From positions 97,795-161,794 of the forward strand of contig CAISLN010000083.1 of the NCBI GenBank assembly GCA_903886275.1: a stretch of 64,000 bases of DNA, written 5' to 3'. A model generated the notes under the pieces. The model saw nothing but the letters and a program-made list of their open reading frames with translations. It made no database searches and was not told the DNA's origin. Source of the DNA: an uncultured beta proteobacterium. GTDB lineage: Bacteria > Pseudomonadota > Gammaproteobacteria > Burkholderiales > Burkholderiaceae_C. Numbering within the stretch: the stretch's first letter is position 1; each line of letters begins with the position of its first letter. Position numbers and translations under genes: made by a program. Below are positions 38,046 to 46,573 of the stretch, piece by piece.

Positions 38046-39803
38046 ATGCCCGGCACACCCACCATCTCCACCCTCTGGCGCCCCTTGGTACGCCACCTGC
38101 TTGCGCCCGAGCCGGATGAGACCGGCCATGCGCCCGCCTGCGGCCTGGGCATAGACGGCCTGCCACAGGGCCTTGACCGACTCCCCTTGGGCACACCGGT
38201 GGCCCTGGCCTGGCAGGACGGGGCCGCCGATGCGCAATGGGTGCAGGCCCTGTTGCGCGACCTGCTGCAGTCGGGCCCGCTGATGCTGCTGGCCGAGCAG
38301 GTGCAGGTGATTGAGCCCTGGCTGCAGCAGCCAGACCTGGCCCAGGCCTTTGCACAGGGGCGCCTGAAAATTTGCCTGATGACCGAGCCCCTGCTGGCGG
38401 CCCAGCGCCCGCAGGGCATGCCACCGGTATTCGACGAACTGGCCCGCGCCGGACTCGACGCAACCCACGCTCTGTTGGTGCTGGCCGCGCCCGGCGTACA
38501 CCTGGGGCGCAGCGTGGCCGAGGTGCAACAGTGGGGACGCCAAATCGGCCGCTGGTGCCGCCGGCGCAACCGCCCGGTGGTGCTGGCCTTCAGGCATTGG
38601 GACAGCGCCCTGCAGGTCATCAGCCCTCTGCACAGCCTGGCCGATGTGTTTGAGCATGTCGCCCTCTTGGGCAGCGAGGCGGCGCAACCCATGCTGTATG
38701 TGGAGCGTTGGAACGCCAGCACGGGCCCCCTGTTTGAGGCGCGCTTTGGCCTCAAGGCCGAGGGCCAGCGCCTGGCCTACAACGGCAGCCAGCGCAGCGG
38801 CCCGTTGCAGCGCCTGGTCGAAGCACCGGACCAGTACCGGCTGATCACCACCAGCGCCGTGCTGGCCGGACCGCGCGGCGCGCCGGCGCAATGGCAGGTG
38901 CTGGCGCAGCTCGAAGATGTGCTGGATGCCAGCCAGGACGCGCTGGCGGCAACCCTGCTGCTCGATGGCGGGGACACCGCGCAATTCGAGGCGCTGTTGC
39001 ACCTTGTCCATACGCTGCGCAAGCGCCACGGACGGTCCCTGAAAATAGTGGTGCGTGAAACCCAGGACAAGCTGCGCTCCCACATGGAGCAGGCCCTGCT
39101 CAGCCTGGGCGCCAACACGGTGGTCTACCGTGAGGTCGGCTTTGCCCGCTTGCTGCGCCAGCTCGAAGAGCTCAGCGACGCCACCTTCACCCGCCCGCTG
39201 CTGCCCGACTTTGCACAGGCACGCGCCGGCTATATGCCCGATGCGCTGCGCGGCTACCTCAAGCCCGAGGTCTTTTGCGACACGGTGCAGGCCATGCTGG
39301 AGCGCACCCGCCAGCTGGGTCTGCGGCACAGCTTTTTGCGCCTGTCCATGCACCCGCAGGTGGCCCATGCAGACGCCATCCAGGCCTGCGTCACCCTGCG
39401 CGATGGCGATGTGCTTACGGCCGACCACGATGCCCTGTATGTCTTCCTGTTTGCCTGCGACCAGTCCGATATCGACCCGGCACTGACGCGCCTGTTTTCG
39501 GCCCCCCCCGCTGAGCTGTTTGCAACCCAAGCCCTGTACGCCTCCCGTGACGGCATGCGCGTGGCGCTGCAGGTGATACACGAGGCAGCGCGCCAAGGTG
39601 CGCCCGACTACAGCAGCTTCCGCAGTACCAGTACCGCTACCGCGAAGCGCAGCATGCCGCCAGCCCTGGCCGCGCCCCCCCTTCCATTGCAGGGCGCACC
39701 AACGGTCGCCTTTGCCGAAACGGTACTAACACCCCTGGTGCAAGCCCACCCGCTGGCACGCCGCAACCCGCCCCCAACCCAAGGAAAAACCGATGCTAAT
39801 TAG
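38046..39803 (+). CDS. bcsE: cyclic-di-GMP-binding protein BcsE
   Basis: A 585-residue cytosolic protein with the GGDEF-I-site-like (GIL) architecture. The N-terminal part is degenerate receiver/NTPase-like, and the C-terminal GIL domain holds RETQDKLR and the RxGD motif as Arg452-Asp-Gly-Asp455 (LRDGDVLTAD). In enterobacteria BcsE binds c-di-GMP through RxGD and, with BcsF, stimulates the synthase; that role is known for the family and inferred here. A Pro/Ala-rich tail follows. The start MPGTPT at 38046 is chosen because it follows bcsC by 28 bases; its Shine-Dalgarno is weak. The stop overlaps bcsF by 11 bases. Confidence 0.88.
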   Translation: MPGTPTISTLWRPLVRHLLAPEPDETGHAPACGLGIDGLPQGLDRLPLGTPVALAWQDGAADAQWVQALLRDLLQSGPLMLLAEQVQVIEPWLQQPDLAQAFAQGRLKICLMTEPLLAAQRPQGMPPVFDELARAGLDATHALLVLAAPGVHLGRSVAEVQQWGRQIGRWCRRRNRPVVLAFRHWDSALQVISPLHSLADVFEHVALLGSEAAQPMLYVERWNASTGPLFEARFGLKAEGQRLAYNGSQRSGPLQRLVEAPDQYRLITTSAVLAGPRGAPAQWQVLAQLEDVLDASQDALAATLLLDGGDTAQFEALLHLVHTLRKRHGRSLKIVVRETQDKLRSHMEQALLSLGANTVVYREVGFARLLRQLEELSDATFTRPLLPDFAQARAGYMPDALRGYLKPEVFCDTVQAMLERTRQLGLRHSFLRLSMHPQVAHADAIQACVTLRDGDVLTADHDALYVFLFACDQSDIDPALTRLFSAPPAELFATQALYASRDGMRVALQVIHEAARQGAPDYSSFRSTSTATAKRSMPPALAAPPLPLQGAPTVAFAETVLTPLVQAHPLARRNPPPTQGKTDAN

Positions 39804-39969
39804 CCTTTTGACATATGTGCTGCTGGGCCTGCTGCTGGCACTGCCACTGTGGAAGCTGTTGCCCTGGCTGCTCAGGCGCTACGCTGGCTACCGTGCGCAA
39901 TGGCAATACCTGCGGCCCTATGCGCCAGGTGGCACGGTGCCAGACCGGGCCAAAGCCCAGCAAGGATGA
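39793..39969 (+). CDS. bcsF: small membrane protein BcsF
   Basis: A 58-residue protein, short enough to be missed in annotation. It begins MLISLLTYVLLGLLLALPLW with one N-terminal transmembrane helix, then a basic cytosolic tail with LLRRYAGYRAQWQYLRPYAPGG. Size, helix and position between bcsE and bcsQ fit BcsF, which recruits BcsE to the membrane. The ATG at 39793 lies inside the end of bcsE, and its TGA overlaps bcsQ (ATGA). Confidence 0.82.
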   Translation: MLISLLTYVLLGLLLALPLWKLLPWLLRRYAGYRAQWQYLRPYAPGGTVPDRAKAQQG

Positions 39970-40739
39970 GCGCCGCCATGCGTCGCATTGCCTTTATTTC
40001 GCCGCTGGGCGGGACCGGCCAAACCACCGTGGTGGCCAACCTGGTCAGCCTGTGGAGCGCTAGCGGGAAAGCCTGCCTGGCGGTGGACCTGTGCCCCCAG
40101 AACAGCCTGGGTCTGCATCTGGGCCAGCCCACCGGTACGCCCGAAGGCTGGGCGCCGCTGGCGGCCAGCGACCAGTGGTGGGCCAAGGCCAGCCTGAAGA
40201 ATTCGGCCGGCGTGCACTTTTTGCCCTTTGGCAACGCGGTGCCGGGGCAGTCCGTGCAGCCAGCGCTGAAACGGGTGTTGGAACAGTATCCCCATTGGTT
40301 GGCCAGGCAACTGCGCGACATCGCACTGGAGCCGGGCAGCCTGGTGCTGCTGGATGTGCCGCCTTGGCCACAGCCCATGGCTGCGCAGGCCCTGGCCTGC
40401 GCCGATCTGGTGGTGGTCTGTCTGGATGCCGCGCCGCGCAGTGCGCTGCTACAGCCGCAGCTAAAGGCGCTGCTGGCACAGGCAGGCACTGGCCAGGCCC
40501 TGCTGGCAACGCGCTTTAGTCCGCGCCGTGACTCCCAGCGCAAGGCCTTGGACACCCTGCGGACGCAATGGCAGGACCTGCTGTGCCCCTATGTGCTGCA
40601 CGAGGACGAAAGTATCGGCGCCGCGCTGGCGGCGGCCCATTGCGTGACGGGCTTTGCGCCACAGGCGCAGTCGGCCCACGACCTGCACGGCATTGCCCAA
40701 TGGCTGCTGGCACGCTGCCCACAGGGGCGCCGTCCATGA
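39966..40739 (+). CDS. bcsQ: ParA/MinD-like ATPase-fold protein BcsQ
   Basis: A 257-residue SIMIBI-fold protein of the BcsQ (YhjQ) group that localises and activates the synthase. The N-terminal loop reads FISPLGGTGQTTVVANL, so the deviant Walker A lacks both Lys residues (KGGxGKT) and has Gln at the catalytic Lys position. E. coli BcsQ also departs from the consensus here, so this may be a family trait. LVLLDVPPW is the Walker B-like strand. The start is 39966 (ATGA overlap with bcsF) or the better-spaced ATG at 39978, four codons in. Confidence 0.88.
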   Translation: MSAAMRRIAFISPLGGTGQTTVVANLVSLWSASGKACLAVDLCPQNSLGLHLGQPTGTPEGWAPLAASDQWWAKASLKNSAGVHFLPFGNAVPGQSVQPALKRVLEQYPHWLARQLRDIALEPGSLVLLDVPPWPQPMAAQALACADLVVVCLDAAPRSALLQPQLKALLAQAGTGQALLATRFSPRRDSQRKALDTLRTQWQDLLCPYVLHEDESIGAALAAAHCVTGFAPQAQSAHDLHGIAQWLLARCPQGRRP

Positions 40740-43264
40740 GTGCGCACCAAGCCCTGGTCTGGTGGGCCCGGCAACTGCGGGTGGCACAGCGCGGATCGGG
40801 TTGGCTGCTGCGCTTGCTGCTGCAACCGCAGGCCCTGCCCGACCCCCTGCAATGGCTGGCCTTGCAACTGGGCCTTGCAGCCGATGCGCCCTGGCAGGCC
40901 TGGCTGGGGCCACTGCTGCTCTTGCCTGCAGCACAGCGCCGCTCACCGCAGGCCATGCTGCAAGACCTGATCAAGGGCCCGCGCCAATGGCTCGCTTGGC
41001 TGTGGGCGCTGACCGGCACCGGCCTGCGCGCCCTGCTGTCTGCCGCCTTTTGGCCTCTGCGCCGCGCCATGGCCGCACTGGACCACTTGCCCGCACAGAT
41101 CGACTTCGTGTCGGGCGGACTCCAAGTGGAGCGCAAGCTGGTGCCCCTGCTGACCACGCCGCTGGCGCGCTGGCTGCTGCTGGGTGCGATAGCGCTGCTA
41201 GCCCTGACCATTTTGACCACCCCCTTTAGCGCCTTGGGACAGCTTTTTTTCATGCTGCTGTGCTGGGCCGTGGCCATGGTGTTGCGGCGTTTGCCGGGGC
41301 AATTCCCCTCGCTGGCGCTGGCCTGCATCAGCATGATCACCCTGGGGCGCTACCTCTGGTGGCGCCTGACGGCGACCCTGGACTTCGACTCCACCGGCGA
41401 GACCCTGCTGGGCTACGGCCTGCTGGCGGCCGAGGCCTATACCTGGCTGATCGTGGTACTGGGGTTTATCCAAACCGCCTGGCCACTCAAGCGCCGACCC
41501 CTGCCCCTGCGCGGCGAGCCACAGCAATGGCCCACGGTGGATGTGTTCATCCCCACCTACAACGAGGACCTGAGCGTGGTGCAACCCACCATCCTGGCGG
41601 CGCTGGGCCTGGACTGGCCACGTGACAAGCTGCGCATCTATTTGCTCGACGATGGCCGGCGAGCCGAATTCCGCGCCTATGCCCAGGCCTTGGGCATCGC
41701 CTACCTGGAGCGGCCCGACAACCGCCACGCCAAGGCCGGCAACCTGAACCACGCGCTGGGCCAGACCAGCGGCGAACTGGTGGCGATTTTTGACTGCGAC
41801 CACATCCCCACACGCAGCTTTCTCACCGACAGCGTGGGCTGGTTCCAGCGCGATCCGCAATGCGCCATGCTGCAAACACCGCACCAGTTTTTCTCGCCCG
41901 ATCCGTTTGAGCGCAACCTGGGCACCTTCCGGCGTGTGCCCAACGAGGGCGCGCTGTTCTATGGGCCGGTGCAAGACGGCAACGACTTCTGGAACTCCGC
42001 CTTTTTCTGCGGCTCCTGTGCCTTGCTGCGACGCGCCCCGCTGATGGAAATTGGCGGTGTCGCAGTGGAGACCGTGACCGAGGACGCGCACACCGCCCTC
42101 AAGCTGCACCGCCGGGGCTACAGCTCGGCCTACCTCAACCAGCCACTGGCGGCGGGCCTGGCCACCGAGAGCCTGTCGGCCCATGTCGGCCAGCGCATCC
42201 GCTGGGCCCGCGGCATGGCGCAGATTTTCCGGCTCGACAACCCGCTGCTTGGGCGGGGCCTGACGATCTGGCAGCGCATTTGCTACGCCACGGCCATGCT
42301 GCACTTTTTCTTCGGCCTGCCCCGGCTGGTGTTTTTGACCGCCCCCATGGCTTTCCTGTTTTTTGAGTGGCATGTCATCCACTCCGACGCCGCCACGCTG
42401 GCGCTGTACCTGGTGCCCTACATCCTGCTGTCGGCCATCGCCAACGCCCACCTGCAGGGCAAAAGCCGCCACGCCTTCTGGGCCGATGTGTATGAGACCG
42501 TGCTGGCCGCCTATGTCACACTGCCCACGATGGCGGCCATGTTCAAACCGCAGACCGGGCGTTTCAATGTCACCGCCAAGGGCGGCTTGGTCGCCAAGCC
42601 CTATTTCGACTGGGCCATCTCCACGCCCTATTGCATTTTGGTAATGCTGAACCTGGCGGCCTTTGTGATGGGTCTGCTGCGGCTGTTTGTGCTCAACCCC
42701 ACCGAGACCGGCACCGTGCTGCTTAACCTGGCCTGGACCAGCTACAGCCTGCTGATCCTGGGCGCCGCCATGGGTGTGGCCGCCGAGACGCGCCAACTGC
42801 GGCGCACGCAGCGGGTGCAGACGCACTTGCCAGCCGTGCTGTATCTGGACGATGGGCGGGCCCTGCACTGCGAATGCGTCGATTACTCCATGACCGGGCT
42901 GGGCCTAAACCAGCCCGCCGGCGTGGACATCGCAGTCGGCGAGCGCCTACAGGTCAGCCTGTGGGCCAGCGGGCAAGAACACAGCTTTGCCGCACAGGTT
43001 CTGCTCAAGCATGGGAGCACGCTGGGCCTGCAGTTTGAAGACCTGAGCCAGCGCCAAAAAATCCATCTGGTGCAATGCACCTTTGCCCGGCCCGATGCCT
43101 GGCTGAACTGGAAGGACGCCCAGGACGCGGACCGACCCCTGCAGGGTCTGCGCGAAATCGCCACCCAGGGCCTGCTGGGCTACTGGAAGCTGGGACTTTC
43201 CATCGCTGACTTTTTCAAACCACTGCTACGCCGACGCAGCGCTGCCAACGCAAACCAAGCATGA
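40736..43264 (+). CDS. bcsA: cellulose synthase catalytic subunit BcsA (GT2 + PilZ)
   Basis: An 842-residue inner-membrane glycosyltransferase that polymerises UDP-glucose and translocates the chain. Motifs: PTYNED (273-278), LDDG (Asp305), FDCDH (DxD at 353-355), TED (448-450) and QRIRW (486-490), all intact. About eight transmembrane helices flank the catalytic domain, with an extra N-terminal ~100-residue segment. The C-terminal PilZ domain has RRTQR (689-693) and DYSMTG (716-721), the c-di-GMP-binding RxxxR and D/NxSxxG, so activity should be c-di-GMP dependent. It overlaps bcsQ and bcsG. Confidence 0.97.
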   Translation: MSAHQALVWWARQLRVAQRGSGWLLRLLLQPQALPDPLQWLALQLGLAADAPWQAWLGPLLLLPAAQRRSPQAMLQDLIKGPRQWLAWLWALTGTGLRALLSAAFWPLRRAMAALDHLPAQIDFVSGGLQVERKLVPLLTTPLARWLLLGAIALLALTILTTPFSALGQLFFMLLCWAVAMVLRRLPGQFPSLALACISMITLGRYLWWRLTATLDFDSTGETLLGYGLLAAEAYTWLIVVLGFIQTAWPLKRRPLPLRGEPQQWPTVDVFIPTYNEDLSVVQPTILAALGLDWPRDKLRIYLLDDGRRAEFRAYAQALGIAYLERPDNRHAKAGNLNHALGQTSGELVAIFDCDHIPTRSFLTDSVGWFQRDPQCAMLQTPHQFFSPDPFERNLGTFRRVPNEGALFYGPVQDGNDFWNSAFFCGSCALLRRAPLMEIGGVAVETVTEDAHTALKLHRRGYSSAYLNQPLAAGLATESLSAHVGQRIRWARGMAQIFRLDNPLLGRGLTIWQRICYATAMLHFFFGLPRLVFLTAPMAFLFFEWHVIHSDAATLALYLVPYILLSAIANAHLQGKSRHAFWADVYETVLAAYVTLPTMAAMFKPQTGRFNVTAKGGLVAKPYFDWAISTPYCILVMLNLAAFVMGLLRLFVLNPTETGTVLLNLAWTSYSLLILGAAMGVAAETRQLRRTQRVQTHLPAVLYLDDGRALHCECVDYSMTGLGLNQPAGVDIAVGERLQVSLWASGQEHSFAAQVLLKHGSTLGLQFEDLSQRQKIHLVQCTFARPDAWLNWKDAQDADRPLQGLREIATQGLLGYWKLGLSIADFFKPLLRRRSAANANQA

Positions 43265-44790
43265 ATTACCTGAGCCTTTATTTCCTGGTCAAGACCGGCC
43301 TGTATTACACCGACTACATCGGCTTTCATTGGTTGGCCAACCTGCTGTTGGCGCTGTGGGCGTTTTGGCCGCTGCAGCGCGGCCTGCGCCTGCGCCGCCT
43401 GCTGATCTGGCCGCTGGCGCTGGCCCTGCTCTGGCACGACTCGCTGCTGCCGGGGCCAGCCAGGGTCTGGCAGCAACTAAGCGCCATCAGCGGCTTTAGC
43501 GCCGACTACCTGCTGGAGCTGCTGCGCCGCGCCTTTAACCCGGTGGCCCTGCTGGGCCTGGCGGCGCTGGTGCTGGTCTACCACCTGCTGTCGCGCTGGC
43601 TGCGCTTTTCCACCCTGGCCCTGGCCGGCATTCTGAGCGTGCCGCTGCTGGCCAGCCTTGGCAGCAGCGCCGCGGTCCACGCACCGGCCGACACCGCCGC
43701 CGGCGTGGCGGGCGGCCAAGAGGGCGAACTGCAGGCCTTCTACAGCGCCGAGCGCCAGCGCAAACTGGTCTTTCCAACCACCGGGGCGCCCCCCCCCTTT
43801 GACCTGATCGTGCTGCATGTGTGCTCGCTTTCCTGGGACGATCTGGACTATGTCAACCAGCGCAATGCGCCCCTGCTCAAGCGCTTTGATCTGGTGTTTA
43901 GCCACTTCAATTCGGCCGCCAGCTACAGCGGCCCGGCCGCCCTGCGGGTGCTGCGCGGCAACTGCGGCCAGACCGCGCACAGCAAGCTCTACAAGGCAAC
44001 TGACCCCAACTGCTACACCTTCCCCGCGCTGGCCAAGGCCGGCTTCCAGACCAGTGGCCTGCTCAACCACAGCGGCGCCTATGACGACTTTGCCAAAACC
44101 GTGGAGACCGAGGCGGGCTTGAGCGGGCGCATGGAATCCAACCGTGCGGGCAAGGTGCAGATGCAGAGCTTCGATGGCAGCCCCATCTATGACGACTTCG
44201 GCCTGCTCTCCACATGGTGGACGCAGCGCCAGGCGCGTGGGCCGGAGCCGGTAGCGCTCTACTACAACACCATCACCCTGCACGATGGCAACCGCCTGCC
44301 CGGCACCGCTTCGCGCAGCAGCCTGGATACCTATAAGCCGCGCCTGCTCAAACTGTTGGGTGACTTTGACCGCTTTGTGACGGAGCTCGAAGCCAGCGGC
44401 AGACCGGTGGTGCTGGTGCTGATCCCCGAGCATGGGGCATCGCTGCGCGGCGACAAGGTGCAGATACCGGGCATGCGCGAGATTCCCGATCCCAAGATCA
44501 CGCTGGTGCCAGCGGCCATCAAGCTGATCGGCATGAAGACCGGCGCTGCTGCGGCTCCGGTGGTGGTCACGCAGGACATGGGCTATTTCGGCATCAACAC
44601 GCTGCTGGCGGACCTGCTGCGCGACAACCCCTTTACCCCCGGTGGACGCCCGCTGGCAAAACGCTTGGAGCATCTGCAGAGCACCCCCTTTGTGGCCGAG
44701 AACGACGATGTGGTGATGCTGGGCGGCAAGTCTGGCGGCTACACCATGAAGTCCACCGACGGCACCTGGTTGGACTTCGGCAAGCCCTGA
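43261..44790 (+). CDS. bcsG: cellulose phosphoethanolamine transferase BcsG
   Basis: A 509-residue protein with about four N-terminal transmembrane helices (to ~145) and a periplasmic alkaline-phosphatase-like domain. It is predicted to move phosphoethanolamine from phosphatidylethanolamine to cellulose. Likely active-site residues by spacing with E. coli are Cys188 in CSLSW, nucleophile Ser223 in SYSGPA, and Glu390-His391 in PEHGA. The 35-residue Cys-Ser spacing equals that of E. coli (243 and 278, from memory). Last gene of the bcs operon, overlapping bcsA by ATGA. Confidence 0.92.
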   Translation: MNYLSLYFLVKTGLYYTDYIGFHWLANLLLALWAFWPLQRGLRLRRLLIWPLALALLWHDSLLPGPARVWQQLSAISGFSADYLLELLRRAFNPVALLGLAALVLVYHLLSRWLRFSTLALAGILSVPLLASLGSSAAVHAPADTAAGVAGGQEGELQAFYSAERQRKLVFPTTGAPPPFDLIVLHVCSLSWDDLDYVNQRNAPLLKRFDLVFSHFNSAASYSGPAALRVLRGNCGQTAHSKLYKATDPNCYTFPALAKAGFQTSGLLNHSGAYDDFAKTVETEAGLSGRMESNRAGKVQMQSFDGSPIYDDFGLLSTWWTQRQARGPEPVALYYNTITLHDGNRLPGTASRSSLDTYKPRLLKLLGDFDRFVTELEASGRPVVLVLIPEHGASLRGDKVQIPGMREIPDPKITLVPAAIKLIGMKTGAAAAPVVVTQDMGYFGINTLLADLLRDNPFTPGGRPLAKRLEHLQSTPFVAENDDVVMLGGKSGGYTMKSTDGTWLDFGKP

Positions 44791-44854
44791 CCTGGCGAAC
44801 GTGGGGGCTAGGTTTCGCCGCCGGACCGCGACAAGCCGGGTTATCCCCCTCGAT

Positions 44855-45721
44855 TCAGTTGGACTGGTCGATTTTGTAGACGAAGCCGCGCGTCACACGC
44901 GCCGGGGCATTGAGCAGTTTGGAGATTTCTTCAATGTCGTCGGGCAGGGCCGGGTTGTCCCAGCCATGCTCGGTGTGGCGCGCCAGCCGCGCCGCCAACA
45001 GCACATTGCGCACCGTTGGATGCTCGGAATGCTTGCCGTCGCTGATGCGCAGCAACAACTCGGAAAAGCGCCATTGCTTCATCAGCTCCTGGCGCAGATC
45101 GCTGAGTTCGATATTGAACACAAAGCGCTGCAGGCTCACCCTGCGCAGCGTCGGGTTGGCCCGCTGCATGGCGAGGATTTCCAGTTCCATGGTAGGCGCA
45201 TAGCAAAACATCAGCATCTCGGCAAAGTCGTTCAAGAATGCGGCCTGCCGAATCACCGCCACATCGGTGTCGCCCCGGTGCACGGCAAAACCGATAGCGA
45301 AGTAGGACGCACGCTCGGCGCGCTTGATCAGGGACAGCAGGGCAGCCAGTGCGGCGGGTTGGTCACGCAATTGGTCTTGCACCGTGGGCTGCAAACCAAA
45401 GGTGCGAAAGAAAGGCGCCACGCCCATCATCACCAGAGAGCTGACCACGGTCTCGGTCTGGGTACTCTCCAGATTGCGGCGTTTGGCCGACACATAGGCC
45501 AGCACCTTCAGCGTCATAAAAGGGTCGCTGTCTATCAGTTCGGCCAGCATGCCGGCGTCCACATCTTCTTCGCGGGCGCGCAGGTCCTCCAGGGCCTGCG
45601 CAGTTTCCTGCAACACCGGAATTTCGGCCTGCAGAAAAAACCGAATCCAGGAGGCCAAATTGGGCAAGGGTTCTTGCAGGCGAAGCACGGGGATGGCACC
45701 CAGGGTCGAACTAGGCAGCAT
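44855..45721 (-). CDS. HDOD-domain signalling protein
   Basis: A 288-residue single-domain HDOD protein. IPVLQETAQALEDL, DAGMLAELIDSDPFMTLKVLAYVSAKRR and the SSLVMMGVAPFFRTF segment are the characteristic helical hairpins. The HD metal residues are replaced, as usual in HDOD, so it is not expected to be a phosphodiesterase. Such proteins relay stress or c-di-GMP-linked signals. It converges on bcsG (64-base gap without a clear terminator) and is divergent from the interrupted gene at 45910. The start lacks an obvious Shine-Dalgarno. Confidence 0.8.
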   Translation of the reverse strand: MLPSSTLGAIPVLRLQEPLPNLASWIRFFLQAEIPVLQETAQALEDLRAREEDVDAGMLAELIDSDPFMTLKVLAYVSAKRRNLESTQTETVVSSLVMMGVAPFFRTFGLQPTVQDQLRDQPAALAALLSLIKRAERASYFAIGFAVHRGDTDVAVIRQAAFLNDFAEMLMFCYAPTMELEILAMQRANPTLRRVSLQRFVFNIELSDLRQELMKQWRFSELLLRISDGKHSEHPTVRNVLLAARLARHTEHGWDNPALPDDIEEISKLLNAPARVTRGFVYKIDQSN

Positions 45722-45909
45722 ATCGGGTACGTAGTTGCATAGGGCGCAGTATCTTCTGGCCTACTCGAACGGTCAATGCGACTTACCCCTCGTAACAGCG
45801 ACTCAAAGGCAAGAATTGGCATGGAATCACCGTAGACTTCTGCACTTGCGTGGCTCTGTCACCTGCTACCAGCGCATCGAAACCCACCGCTTGCGATACG
45901 AGGAACTCC

Positions 45910-46293
45910 ATGCCCTACACTTTGCTTTAGGAACCCAGGGGACGGTACAAAAAGTTCACTGGCTTGGTGAACGGCGCTGAGCTGGTTCACTCCGTTCTCG
46001 AAGTGGCCAACGACATCCGGTTTGCCGATGCGCGTTACGAAATCTCGGACTACCTTGCGCCCGAGCGCACCGACTTCTCACAAGATGCCTTGAACGAGGT
46101 GCGCACCCTGCGCATTGGCTCCCTCTCCAGAAACCGCAGCATCAAGGTGGCTATCGTCACGCTCGACACCGAAATGCAGCAACGCATCTACTGCACCATC
46201 GCCGCCCGCTTGACCCTGCGCCAAACCAAGGTGTTTAGCGCCTTGGCCGATGCCCAGACCTGGGTAGGACGCAGATCGGCAGAGCTGGCCTGA
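45910..46293 (+). pseudogene. gene interrupted by an in-frame amber codon (SpoIIAA/STAS-like?)
   Basis: ATG at 45910, preceded by GAGGA, opens MPYTLL followed by TAG at 45928-45930. The same frame then continues without stops for 121 codons as EPRGRYKKFTGLVNGAEL through YCTIAARLTLRQTKVF to 46293. Related small proteins that I recall open with a Trp-Glu-Pro-Arg-Gly segment, so TGG to TAG at codon 7 is the simplest explanation. A truncated product could still start at TTG/GTG near 45964. Family assignment (STAS/SpoIIAA-like) is tentative. Confidence 0.6.
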
Positions 46294-46573
46294 GCCAGAT
46301 CGGCCCGCCGGGTCTTGTTGCGCGGGCCCGCTGCGGTGGGTGGCGCAAGGGCACGTGGGGGAAGGCGTGCAACAAAGCCCATCCAAAGGTAAAGCATCGG
46401 GGCTGCGCCCGCGCAATCATGGAGTACCATGAAACAGCTGGCTGCATGCGCCACGGTATCGCTGGTGCACGCCGAACAGAGCCTACCGCCGAAGTCCACA
46501 AGCCCGTCAAGCAAGTCAAGCCACCAGAGCGTTTATCTGCCGGGGGCATTTAGCAAACCGACAGAGACAGACC
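46294..46573 (+). other. 280-base region before mshE
   Basis: No supported gene is seen; short frames (for example the ATG at 46419) lack ribosome-binding sites. It presumably carries the mshE promoter, but no convincing hexamer pair was found. Confidence 0.4.

Noticed and set aside
45722..45909. Overlapping frames in the gap between the HDOD gene and the interrupted gene
   Set aside because: They contain no recognisable protein features and extend into the HDOD gene in another frame.
46419..46556. Short ORF of about 45 codons ahead of mshE
   Set aside because: No ribosome-binding site, no recognisable domain and ordinary frame statistics for GC-rich DNA.
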